From Paracyclopina nana (Eukaryota > Arthropoda > Copepoda > Cyclopoida > Cyclopettidae), in the NCBI GenBank assembly GCA_019096065.1, contig JAGUCH010000005.1, forward strand, positions 1,550,001 through 1,614,000: a stretch of DNA of 64,000 nucleotides, written 5' to 3'. A model generated the notes under the pieces. The model saw only the letters and a program-made list of their open reading frames with translations. It searched no databases and had not been told where the DNA came from. This document shows positions 47,305-57,354 of this stretch, piece by piece; the stretch's first letter is position 1; every line of letters starts with the position of its first letter. The position numbers and the translations under genes were made by a program.

Positions 47305-47347
47305 GAGACAAAATTATGGTGGTTTTTAGTATAGTGGAAATATTCAT
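47305..47347 (-). pseudogene. candidate displaced start of TM1 of the DEG/ENaC gene
   Basis: Next to the element, minus-strand codons read MNISTILKTTIIL. Removing the element and one copy of its imperfect target duplication joins this in frame to LSIYFVQNAFISW, giving a continuous first membrane helix followed by the family NPTVTS segment. A TTTTAG acceptor lies just upstream (near 47370), so a further N-terminal exon may exist. Inference from frame and hydrophobicity. Confidence 0.5.
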
Positions 47348-48664
47348 AATTGTGCTTTCACACCTACTAAAACTATTAAACTAATGTCAACGTTCATAAC
47401 GAGAGTCAACAAGCTGTAACTGTATGCATACATTTGACATATTAGTCAATTTGCTAAAAGACCCCATTATTGCTGATCAACTTTTGATGATAAGTTCAGC
47501 AGGTTTTTATTGTAGCAACCAACGTCTATTTATACTAGTACGCATAGTTATTAATCAGGAGCATGAAGATTATAATCTGTATAATCTCCAATTAAAAAAG
47601 TGATTGGAAAAAGAAACTTTCATCACATTGAAGAATAAAGAGCTGGGCTATTTTCTGGCAGAAACTTTCTTTCCTTTTTGCCACAAACTATTTCCTAATG
47701 GGCCAAATACTTACAATAATGGGCAGATCAGACATAAAAGCCAAAAATTGGGGAAAAACTTTGATGAAAATTTCCCTTGATTAATGAATGCGATGTTTGC
47801 CTTGTAAACCAGATTATCAAGGCAGCAAAATCATCAATTTGCATCGAGATATGAGAATTTCTTACACAATTTAGGTCAACTTTGCATAGCAGTATTCATT
47901 CAGAATACATTTCAATATTGAGGAGCAACAATTAAAAGTCTAAAAGGAATAGCACAGATTTATCTTTGGTGATGCAGATTTAAGGTCATTCAAGTGCACT
48001 TGAAAGCCCAATATTTACCACTTAAACAAAGAAGGCAGAGCGTCAGTGGTATTGACTTTTCGTGTTGTTCTTTATAAATGAATGTTTATTGAATGCCACC
48101 ACCACTTGGGATTGGCTCAAATGATGGCATCATTAATTTGTATTTACTGCACCAAATTGGCATGAATTCCCTAGTTGTTTGACCAAACAGATAATAAACA
48201 AAATTAGCAAGATTGTTGTTGTACTACTGGCAGTATTAGTGTTTTTTCATGTATTCTCACATCACACCAAATACATTTATAAGGATTGTCTTGTAATACA
48301 ACTCTTATTGTAAGAGATCTGTAAGATGTATGGGATAAACAACTGATGACAAGTAAATAAATGAAGATGTCTACTCTCATCATTTTCCTTCCAGTTCTCT
48401 TTCAAAAAGAGCCAAATTTTTGCAACATCACTAGTAATAGAGTACAATCATGCCTTTCTGGTTGAATGCAATTCAATTCAAATAGCTGCATCAAGATACA
48501 CAGTTTTCCATTAGTTTCCTCAGTATCATTTGAAAATCAAAACCACATGAAAAACAGTGACAGCTGATTTTTAACTCGCAGCAAAGTTACCAGATGAACT
48601 GAGAAAAAATAGCCCAAAAATAAACTTCTATTTCTCATTTGATTCATAAAATAATACATAATTA
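47348..48664. other. no gene seen
   Basis: AT-rich sequence without a supported frame or repeat. The missing N-terminal exon of the DEG/ENaC gene would be expected here or further right, but I could not identify it. Confidence 0.4.
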
Positions 48665-49000
48665 TTATAATACCCCCATTTTCTTCATGTTCTCATCTGA
48701 GCATGGCTCAAAATTCATTTTGCCATAAGCTGAAAGTGGAATTGAAAAACATTGGTTTGCAAGCATAAAACTATTAAAAAAATACAAATAAAAAATCTTA
48801 CTTGTTGGGCAGTTTTTCTTCATGCACTCTGACAAGCATAAATTGTTGGCCAAAACTGTGGCTGCTGGATCGCACACTGGGAAATAGATTTTGGGGCAAA
48901 CACACTTGACCAAGCAGGACTTTGCATCTGGGAGCTTTTCTTGCTGAAGAGTGAAATCGACAAGCAGAAACAGGCAAATAAATAGCAAATGTGACTTCAT
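48665..49000 (-). CDS. small secreted Kazal-like cysteine-rich protein
   Basis: Exons 49000-48802 and 48729-48665 (72-bp intron) encode 87 residues; phases match (ACA A|CT). ATG at 49000 was chosen because a clear signal peptide follows (MKSHLLFICLFLLVDFTLQ). The mature part holds CVCPKIYFPVCD, then NNLCLSECMKKNC and a last Cys after the intron, close to the Kazal serine-protease-inhibitor pattern with C-P-x-x-Y-x-P-V-C. The usual G-T-D after that Cys is replaced by D-P-A. Likely extracellular; an inhibitor or an atypical Kazal fold with another role. The open frame continues upstream of the ATG but lacks sense. Confidence 0.7.
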   Translation of the reverse strand: MKSHLLFICLFLLVDFTLQQEKLPDAKSCLVKCVCPKIYFPVCDPAATVLANNLCLSECMKKNCPTSKIFYLYFFNSFMLANQCFSIPLSAYGKMNFEPCSDENMKKMGVL

Positions 49001-49542
49001 AGCGTGATGCTTGATCGTCAGCTGATGCCAATTTGATTTGTCCCTTTGTTTTTGTTTTGAGATAAGGTGAATGACGACTTTAGTTTTAGCACAGCGAGAA
49101 CAAAGCAGAAAAAGCAAGCCCATGCAAAATTGAAACAATAAATAGAACTTTTTTTTCTTATTTAAGAAGATAATAATTTTGTGCTGCTTGAAATACCAAT
49201 TTTTTGGTAATTTTCTCCCATTGTGCATCCAGGTAATGAAGAATCTAGAATAAGTGCATGCGCAATCAACTCACATTTTTAAGCTAGACTAAGTCAGCAA
49301 CTCATGGAAAAAAAAACTTATGAATGAAACATAATATATCCCAACCAGAATTTTTCCCATGTTCTCTGAAAGTTATTGTAACGTGTTAGCAATCCGTCGT
49401 TTTAACCAGGTTGAGTTTATGTTGCTTTACTTACCACCAATGTAAAAAAATTGAAGGTGACTCTCAAAATACGTATTTTCGATTTTACTAAGGTCTATAT
49501 TGATTGAGCTTATAAGTTTAACTAAGGCTCATTATCTTCTGT

Positions 49543-49687
49543 GGCTTAGTCTCTTCTGGAGATTTCATAGTGACCAAGCCACGGTCATTATCGTTTCTTA
49601 TGTACTGACTAGGTTGCGATGGAACTACATAAGAATCGATAATGACCGTGGCTTGGTCACTATGAAATCTCCAGAAGAGACTAAGCC
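49543..49687. mobile_element. 145 bp palindromic MITE (GGCTTAGTCT family, copy 2)
   Basis: Same length and almost the same sequence as 23256-23400 and 52297-52441. Target duplication not clear here (GT before, ACT after). Confidence 0.9.
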
Positions 49688-49689
49688 AC

Positions 49690-50216
49690 TGTCTTTGATC
49701 GTAACATGGTTGCGGTTGCTATCGGTTCTTATTTACTGACGAGGTTGGGATGTCAGTAGGGCGATCCCATATTCGAATTTTTAGTCAACTTACGTTGCTA
49801 AAACAGCAACCTTACTTGATCAGTTAAGTTCAGCTTGTTCTAGCCAAGTTTGTTTCGTTTTAGCAATGTTCATTTGACCGCTAAGCTGACACGCCAACGC
49901 GTTGTACACCAGTAGCTGATGAGCAAAGTTAGCTTTTCTCAATTAAGCGAGCTTCAGTTACTACGCATATGAGAACACTTTTTGTAGCTAAGTTCAGTTT
50001 GGCAACTGAACTTAGCTGGACAAGTAAGCTAGTACTACTTAAAATCAAGCTAAGTTAAGTTCTACCTACATAAATATCTGGGAATGGAACTGAACTAAAC
50101 TTGACTTTCTACCTAACTTAACTTGACTAACTGGCCAAAACAATACGGGAACGCCCTAGGAGTAAATAAGAAGCGATAACAACCATACGCATGCCACGAT
50201 CCAAGACGCGGAAGAT
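49690..50216. mobile_element. 530 bp element with diverged inverted ends
   Basis: The left end (TTGCTATCGGTTCTTATTTACT, shortened: GGTTCTTATTTACT at about 49721) pairs with AGTAAATAAGAAGCGATAAC near 50160-50180. Outer words ATCGT..CATG and GGGCG..CCC also pair. The inside is rich in AAGTTAAG/AGTTCAG words. It abuts the 145-bp MITE, so one may have inserted beside the other. Confidence 0.5.
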
Positions 50217-50851
50217 AATGAGCCTGAGGGTTACTTTGGCGTTTGAGGAATCAGAATTTCTGGTTGGGATGGTAAATTTGGGTGGCTAAAAGGGCTCTTG
50301 CTTTAGATCTTGAGGTTCCTCAAACACCACATAAATCTTGTGCTACAATTTGATTACAGGCCTTTGATGATTGATTTGCCGCATGAATACAGATGATTAC
50401 ATCTTCTGCTAGCTTCATTACATTGATTACAAGCAAGTCAATCAACAAATACTCTGAGTGAATAGAATGATAAATAAGCTTTAATTGCATGCTACCTCAT
50501 TGGCTAAAGCTGACCAAATGCTTTTTCTTCAAAAACTGCTTGTTAAAAGTTGACCTAGCTGAAAAGGTGCTTAAAAGTCGGTTTGCATTGCGGCCTTTGA
50601 TACATCTCCGGTAAATTCCATTAAAGCGAGGGGGAAGTGAACGGTCTTTTGCAACGTAGCCAACGGTTCCGGCCTTTATGCGCGCGCAAATTCGTGCGCG
50701 GCCTTGATTAAAGGCTCTTTAGGATAAAAGAAGGGTGCACCAAGGAATCTTGGATACTAGTTGAGGTCTGGGCTGGCTAAAAGTAAGTAAAACTATTTCC
50801 ATTCATCTGCCAAATACCAATTCTGCTATTGTGGAAGTGCTAAGTAGGCTA

Positions 50852-51262
50852 ATGTCCTGTTCATGTATGCCCCAAACTCCTTAAGAAAATGCACGAAAAA
50901 CACCTTAAGGAAAGGAGAAAAATTGTCTTATGACAAGTGCCAGCTGATACTAAAAAAAATCAGATCGACTTTAAGCCAACTTGAAAGTAAACAAATCTAA
51001 TTTTGGCTATTAAGTACTCCACATTTTACTCCTTTTGAGCAAAATCAATAGGTAAATTTCATCTTTTATCAAAGAAAGGCAATGAACGATAGTTTGTTTT
51101 GAAATATGCTGAAAACCATGCGACAAAATAGCAAAAATTGCCATTATAAACAGTGCTCGGCCCCAAGCTGAACTCGTCGAGTGGCAGTCAGCAACAGATT
51201 CACTTTTCCTTAAGACAATTTTTTCCATACCCTAAGGCATTCTTAATACATGAACAGGGCAT
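50852..51262. mobile_element. 411 bp MITE (family B, copy 2)
   Basis: Ends ATGTCCTGTTCATGTA and TACATGAACAGGGCAT. Inverted copy of 29141-29550 in the APC intron. Confidence 0.8.
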
Positions 51263-51264
51263 AA

Positions 51265-51485
51265 GGCTCGGATCACCTACAAAATTACAGCCTAATTTTA
51301 ACCAAAATAACGATGATATTTGCCATTTTCAGGTTGGAAGAAACAACTTTTTGACATTTTTTCTTTGAAATTGTACTTTTGACATAAAGGATAACTAATT
51401 TTATTAGACAAAAACCATGCAGTTTACTCTACTCAGTAAAAAATTATGCCATAATTTCGGCCGTAATTTGTAGGTGAACTGGGCC
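51265..51485. mobile_element. MITE with GGCTCGGATCACCTAC end (family C, copy 1)
   Basis: Ends GGCTCGGATCACCTAC and GTAGGTGAACTGGGCC; separated from the previous element by only two bases. Inverted relative of 51604-51800, both with AATTACGGCCGAAATTATGG-like stretches. Confidence 0.75.
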
Positions 51486-51603
51486 AAAGCATGGCAGCTA
51501 TTAACAAAAATTTCAAACTTAAGCAAAGATCGAAATAAAGAAACCATTTAAAAACTTACTAGTCTATTTTTCTGTTCTTGAACAAGGCTGTTTTGCATTT
51601 AAA

Positions 51604-51800
51604 GGGCCAGTTCACCTATAAATTACGGCCGAAATTATGGCATAATTTTAAACTGAACAGAGTAAACTGCGGGGTTTTTATCTAATAATTTGTATTATCC
51701 TTTGTGCTAAAATTACAATTTCAAAAAAAAATGTCAAAAAGTTGTGTCTTCTCACCTGAAATTGGCAAATATCATCGTAATTTTGTGGGTGAACCGAGTC
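51604..51800. mobile_element. MITE, family C, copy 2 (inverted)
   Basis: Ends GGGCCAGTTCACCTATA and GGGTGAACCGAGTC. Directly followed by TAA and the next element. Confidence 0.75.
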
Positions 51801-51803
51801 TAA

Positions 51804-52025
51804 GGCATGGTTCACCTGCTCATAATATCAGATATTTTGACAAAATATCGGAGCGAAATACTGAGAAACTGAGAAATTAGATACTGTTGTAGGATGGCTT
51901 TTGGCGCCAAAAGACCGAATCCGAAGAAAAAAATTAAAAAATGATTTTGGAAGTACCTGATATTTGCAAATATCAGCATAATATCGCTCGATATTTTGAT
52001 CATAATATCGCAGGTGAACCAGGCC
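51804..52025. mobile_element. 222 bp Harbinger-like MITE (family A, copy 2)
   Basis: Near-identical inverted copy of 17172-17393. Flanked by TAA on both sides (51801-51803, 52026-52028), and each TAA is shared with the neighbouring element. Confidence 0.85.
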
Positions 52026-52028
52026 TAA

Positions 52029-52262
52029 GGCCTGGTTCACCTGGATATTATGACGCGTCATTATGGCGCGATATTATGAGGATATTTGGAAATATCGGGT
52101 ATTTGCAAAATAATTTTACGAATTTTTTCTTCGAATTTGCTCTTTTGTGATCAAAACCCTTTGCCTAAAATAATAAAGTCTCGATATTTCCTTTTATTTC
52201 GCTCCGATATTTTGTAATATCGAGCCATAATGACGCGTCATAATATCCAGGTGAACCGCGCC
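52029..52262. mobile_element. 234 bp Harbinger-like MITE (family A-like)
   Basis: Ends GGCCTGGTTCACCTGGAT and ATCCAGGTGAACCGCGCC; palindromic ATGACGCGTCAT near both ends. Flanks TAA at 52026-52028 and 52263-52265. Confidence 0.85.
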
Positions 52263-52296
52263 TAAAATATTTATGGAAGTTGGGTAATGCTTCTTA

Positions 52297-52441
52297 GGCT
52301 TAGTCTCTTCTGGTGATTTCATAGTGACCAAGCCACGGTCATTATCGTTTCTTATGTACTGAGTAGGTTGCGATGGAACTACATAAGAATCGATAATGAC
52401 CGTGGCTTGGTCACTATGAAATCTCCAGAAGAGACTAAGCC
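52297..52441. mobile_element. 145 bp palindromic MITE (GGCTTAGTCT family, copy 3)
   Basis: Same hairpin as copies 1 and 2, with TTA on both sides (52294-52296 and 52442-52444). Confidence 0.9.
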
Positions 52442-52558
52442 TTAGTTTTGTATGTTTAGTATGTGTAAGTGACGTCAGCCATCTTATCATTTTTAAATCA
52501 ACCAATAAGACTGTATAAACATGAATATTTTTCAATTATTTATGATGTAGTTGGTTGG

Positions 52559-52774
52559 TTAATTGATTAAAAATAACCTTTTGCAGCTACCATTTTCTTG
52601 AATTTTAAGATAAAGATCATAATAAAATACACTTGTAACACGCTGTATTTTTTCCATTTCATCGTATGCCAAAATAAATGACCCGTCAGCTTTTTTATTC
52701 ACGAAAATAGTCGACCTAGTAGGAATTCGCACTTGAATGTATTCGTCAAATGCTGATTTTCCATTCAAAATCAA
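52559..52774 (-). CDS. unassigned coding exon, possibly from a mitochondrial ribosomal S22-like gene
   Basis: About 70 open codons without an ATG at the start, containing the segment VRIPTRSTIFVNKKADGSF followed by ILAYDEMEKIQRV. Composition is protein-like rather than repeat-like. The pattern of a basic beta strand, DGS and W/Y-x-E-x-x-K-I loosely recalls mitochondrial ribosomal protein S22, but I cannot confirm this. An upstream acceptor could be one of the AGs near 52782-52790. The stop at 52559 may be read through an unspliced donor. Could also be a pseudogene exon. Confidence 0.25.
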   Translation of the reverse strand: MILNGKSAFDEYIQVRIPTRSTIFVNKKADGSFILAYDEMEKIQRVTSVFYYDLYLKIQENGSCKRLFLIN

Positions 52775-53122
52775 TTTGTTTCTTTCTCAGTTATCGGCTT
52801 TTCAAAGCGTAATTTACCGCACAATTTCGAGCTTGTACAACACTTTTTGCAACGAAAGCAGAATTCGTAATCATTTTCTTACAAAAAAAACTAAGCTTAA
52901 GCTGAAATGCTGCTAGCAACAAATCTACCAAAAATAAATAAGAAAATAAATAAGAAGTTTTTAGCAATGGAATTTTAAGAAAATTCCATTTTCCAATTAT
53001 TTCGTCCCATGTAAAAAGAGCCCATTTTGTACTGCGCTTTGGGGAAATAAAAAGGGAAATTCAACATTCACACAATGAAACAATTCAATTTTCTAGGTTA
53101 TCTTCTTAAGATTGGATTTGAC

Positions 53123-54428
53123 ATGCAGAACAGCAAAACCATCATCCTTGTAGTTGTTGTGGCGTTTTCGCTGGTCATTTCCAGCGTTTCAGCTAGGTCA
53201 TTTTACCTAAGTAAGTATCCAATTTCAAAAAATTAAAGTTGCATCTCCATAAAAAGTCTAAAGAGAACTACAAAATTTCAAGGCAGCTTTTTAGCACCAG
53301 ATCGCTGAATTTTGAAAGCTTATGAAAGTAAATATTTGATAGCCCATAAAATGCAAACATCAATGAAGAGCTTTCTAAAAACTAATGGCTTGAAAATCAA
53401 GATTAATATTTTTAGGCACTTTTACAATAAAGCTTTTACTACATACAGACTGATTCTTTGAAAATGCAACGGCGTGCAGCTAGCTGCTTTAACTTTCAAT
53501 TGAGCATATATGCCCTGTTCATCTACTCTATTTTTTCGTAACTTTCTTGTCCTACCTTACGGAAAAAGTTGTCATAACTCCACGAATTTCTATTAGCTGT
53601 CGTAGCTTGTAAGAACTAGTGTTATTTTAGCGATCCCTCTAGGATTGACTAAACTAATGCAACTTTGGAAAGAATTCACCGAAATGATAGACCTGGTAGA
53701 ATGTTTTAGTCGTCCCTAGCAGGCCGGCTTTACTTGCAGCAACCCTCATCCTTACGTTAGGACACACTAAACCAAAGGAAGGTTGAAAGGTTAGCCCATA
53801 AACAAAGGCAAATCCAAATTGATTTAGTCAACCCTAACCATTATGCGCTTAACTTGACCAACGCGCTTGCCCAATGCGTACGCTAACGACTGATCTCACG
53901 CTCACAGCGGCTCTCTTATGACAATTTTTGTCGCTGTAGAATAACGAAAAATTTTCGTAAGACTGCTAAAGTTAAGACTGAATTTGTCGTTGTAGATGAA
54001 CAGGGCATAAGTATTTTTAATGCTCTATATTTTTCAGAACGAGGCGTGGGAGAAAATGCAGCAGACTGCGTTGATCATGGAAGCATGGACAGGCAACTGC
54101 GAAATGGCAATTTGAACCATTATTTGAGTGAATTTGTCAGATGTCTGGCCTACGTAGCCAGGCCAAGGTAAAAAAGCCCTATTTTGATGTTAAAAAGATG
54201 TGCCAAAAGAGTCAATCTTTTATTGAGTAACTTTGCCGTAGCATGCAATCAACATTTTGATAGAGAATTTGGGCTGATACGTGTCAAAAAGTTGAAATTG
54301 AGGCACTCTAAAAGTTTTGCTTTGTTTCCAGATTCGGCAAGAGGAGCGGACCTGATCCGCCATTTTGGTCAGCTGACTCGGAGGATTCTGACGATGAATA
54401 TTCGCGGGTGCAAAAGTTGTTGAACTAA
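53123..54428 (+). CDS. NPF: neuropeptide F (NPY/NPF family) precursor
   Basis: Three exons, 53123-53210, 54038-54167 and 54332-54428, phase-matched, give 104 residues. Exon 1 is a signal peptide (ILVVVVAFSLVISSVSA). Then KR releases a 43-residue peptide ending HYLSEFVRCLAYVARPRFG, followed by KR. Gly-Lys-Arg means C-terminal amidation, giving RPRFamide, the protostome NPF signature; L-x-x-YL upstream also fits. The second intron splits the codon of the last Arg (AG|A TTC), the classic intron position of NPY/NPF genes. Unusual: two Cys (positions 9 and 34 of the peptide) that could form a disulfide, one of them where Tyr is usual. The acidic C-terminal flank is DSEDSDDEYSRV. An in-frame ATG at 53075 could add 16 residues. 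Secreted ligand of an NPY-type GPCR, regulating feeding in other animals. Confidence 0.88.
53511..54007. mobile_element. about 500 bp MITE in the first NPF intron
   Basis: Ends TGCCCTGTTCATCTAC and GTAGATGAACAGGGCA. The inside has CGTAAG / CTTACG-type words in both directions (e.g. near 53565 and 53950). End sequence is related to family B. It lies 30 bp before the acceptor of exon 2. Confidence 0.75.
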
Positions 54429-54975
54429 AATACTTACCCCCCATTTTGCTTTGTCTGCGCTTGAAATGTCTCAAATGTTTATTTTTCTCCAAGAAGAGGA
54501 TGATGTTGCGTGAATTGGGCGCGCACGCGAGCGCGACCCGTACGCGCGAGAATTCCGTTAATTTCATGGCGCGGGCAATTTGGCATCATTATATTTAACC
54601 CTCCCAAACTGCACTCAAAAATCTTCTAGGCTGGTGAAATTTTTTGAGGGCATTTGTACACTTATTTTGAACTCTTCCAAAAATTGCTGGACTCCATCCA
54701 AATCACAAAATTGTACTTTTTTTGGTGTCTGCTGCTCTTTGTCAAAATAAAACTTATCACCTGAAGTAACCTGTCTTTTTTTAAGGGTCAATTTCCGTTT
54801 GTCTTGTGTACCCTAATACATAGGCTGTAACAAGATTCGGAGCTTATTTATTTTTAGAGAATGCCTTATTTTGGGTGGTCAACAAAGAAAGGATCAGTTC
54901 AATTCAACAAGCCTTCCAATCTTGAGATTGTATCTTGAAAACCCTCCTCAAAGTAGAAAGTGGAAGTAGCACGCC
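54429..54975. other. NPF 3' flank with polyadenylation signal
   Basis: AATAAA at 54746-54751, about 320 bp after the NPF stop, is the likely polyadenylation signal. A short GC-rich run with CGCG words stands at about 54515-54570. The channel gene on the other strand ends at 54976, so the two genes converge. Confidence 0.5.
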
Positions 54976-56318
54976 TTAGTTAACTGTAATTCTCTCAAAA
55001 TATTGAATTGCTGACAGACTGAAGGAAAGGCAAGAGAAGCCCAGAAAAAGGCCCATATTGCCTCCAATTGAGATTAGCAAGGTGGCTGGATCATACATGA
55101 ATTGCTCCCTTTTTTCAACTATCCAGGCTGAGCCATAATAAATGTATAATTTAAACTGAAAATCAGCTACATTTCGCCAATAAGCATTTCGTTGCATATA
55201 AGACAATTTGCTTGAGTAAACATTCCGCTGACATTGCTCCAGGGTTTCCAGATAGGATTTATGCATGGCTTTTTCCAGGATATCAAATGTATCAATAGCT
55301 TCTTTCTTTGATTGGCAAGAATGCAAGTTTGGAGGCAGGAAAAGCTCAGATATTGGAGTTTTACAGCGGACTTGACCACTTGTGTATGTGCTGATTTTGT
55401 GTCTCAGCATTGCTGAGTACTGAGTCGAGTCGATTTCCTGGCATTTCTCCACCTTTTTTAGGGTCATTTTCTTCAAAACCAGGTCAGCAGCAGAAATGTC
55501 CTCTGAGATCTATGGAAGAAAAAACTGATAGAAACTTTCCTGCACAAAAAGAGAAAAGGTATTTTGAATTGATAAATTACAAGGATTTGCTAAATGGAGT
55601 GCATGAAATCTGCCAGCTTAATTTTATGGCCTAAATTATGAAGAAAGTTCCTTTATGCCTCATAGTGAAATAATTTATACCATGTTCAAGTATTGGAAAG
55701 GCAGATCATAAGGGTAAACATTCTGCAGTAAAAACATCTCTTCACCTGGCTCCAGCAAGTAAATCATCATACTCATTTTCTTCCTGAAGATGATATTGAA
55801 GGCATAATCTTGAGGAGAGGTTGGGTGCTTTCTCTTTATCACTAAGCAAGCCCCATAAAAGTAGCTGGGAATTTTTGAGCATTCATAGATGGATTCATTC
55901 TTTAAGAACTTGAGAGATTCTTTGAAAGAAAGAGCAAAAAATATCAGCCGTGAAGGCTTAAGCCAAAATTAAAGCTATGATTGGGATAATTGATTTTCTA
56001 CTGAATAATAGATTTCAAAAGCTGATATTTTTTGCCAAATGAAATCAGGTCTTCAATGGCATAAGTATTGTTCTCATAATCCAAAACTTGGTTAGAGTCG
56101 TAGTCCATTGGAGTTTTGAAGCCTTGAATTGGGCAAAAGGCAACAACTGGTAACCGTAATTCTTGTATGTTTTCATTTATGATTGCTGTAGTAATTTTAG
56201 CCTCATCAAAGTATTTGCCCAGCAAATTGGCCATGATTAGCCCAAAAAGGCCAAAGCAAATGATGTAGGACAGCCATTTGGCTAAAATGAAGCCTTTTCT
56301 ACTAGTTGAACCTTCCAT
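54976..56318 (-). CDS. short DEG/ENaC-family channel gene, possibly defective
   Basis: Minus-strand exons: 56318-56002, about 55919-55681, 55509-54976. Exon 1 begins at ATG with a short basic head, TM1 (LSYIICFGLFGLIMANLL) and the family post-TM1 motif LPVVAFCP. Exon 2 holds ectodomain with two Cys (YECSKIP, YGACLV). Exon 3 has four Cys and ends with TM2, GGNMGLFLGFSCLSFSL, the typical G-x-F-L-G-x-S region. Exons 2 and 3 join in phase 0 (AAC ATG|ATC TCA). Exon 1 does not: its only GT (56001-56000) leaves two bases over, while the acceptors at 55919 and nearby need one or none. Total is about 360 residues against 500 or more for most relatives. Either a decayed gene, a one-base difference, or an unusual splice. 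Confidence 0.7.
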
Positions 56319-56802
56319 AGACTTTTCCGTTTATCAACTAAGCAATAAATGATTATCAAGCATCTTGACAAGTCAATGTACATGTACGTACGTAAATATT
56401 GACAACAAAATATGTGGAATTACAATGTTCTTAGTCTTAATAAATAATGCTATGCTTTTGTTCTATTCAAAGAATGCCATATATTGGATCCTTAGCAACT
56501 CTTTTAGAGAAAAATATTAGTACGAACAAGTTGAAGCTCAAATTCAGATTTTAGCGCCAATAAGTTGTATTATGACAATGATTCACAAATATCTAAAGCG
56601 GCCATATTTTATAGGCTTTCTAATTTTGGTGTTCAGCGCAACTTCTCAAATAAATTCCAAAAACCTCTCGATCTTTTTTAGGCTGGCATCCCTACAATTT
56701 AGAATTCTACCCAAAATGACTGCAAAATACGAGAAGGTGCAAAGATTTCTTGTTGCGCGTTGGCGGAATTTGAGTAAGCGACCATGCGATCTGAAAATAT
56801 TA

Positions 56803-56954
56803 GCCCGGTTCCAACATGGTAAATCAGCATAGTCAAGAGACGTAACTTGACTTTTTAGCATAGTCAGGTCACAGCTAGCTCGCGCGCTCAGCTCGACCTG
56901 ACTTAACTGGTTTACCGCACTGCACTATGCTGATATCCCGTGTTGGAACCGGGC
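56803..56954. mobile_element. 152 bp palindromic MITE with 5-bp target duplication
   Basis: Ends GCCCGGTTCCAACA and TGTTGGAACCGGGC with ATCAGCATAGT further in on both sides. Exact TATTA duplication at 56798-56802 and 56955-56959. Ends differ from all other families in the window. Confidence 0.85.
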
Positions 56955-57186
56955 TATTATAGCCATTCGCTCACTTGATGCGCCAAAATGTCAACTAAAC
57001 AAAAATATCCAAGCCTGGAAACACCTTCACACCTTCGCTGGCGCCATCATATTGTTTGGTGGTAAATAATAAAGAAAATTCTGAATATAAATCAACATTG
57101 GATGAGTGGGAAATTGTTGACTGCGGAAAAGTGAATCGAGGTAAATCGGACTGCTGAAAAGTGGATTCTCAGTTTGGCTGATATAT

Positions 57187-57354
57187 GGCTTAGTCTTTCG
57201 CAAGTTTTGCATAGTCACGCTATTTAAATAGCTCATAACATAAAACGTATTTAAATAGCAGCTATTTAAATACATCCAGAGGCTATTTAAATACATTTTA
57301 TGCTTTGAGCTATTTAAATAGCGTGACTATGCAAAACTTGCGAAAGACTAAGCC
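57187..57354. mobile_element. 168 bp palindromic MITE (copy 2)
   Basis: Almost identical arms to 42919-43086, with the loop in opposite orientation. TAT on both sides fits a 3-bp duplication. Confidence 0.9.
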
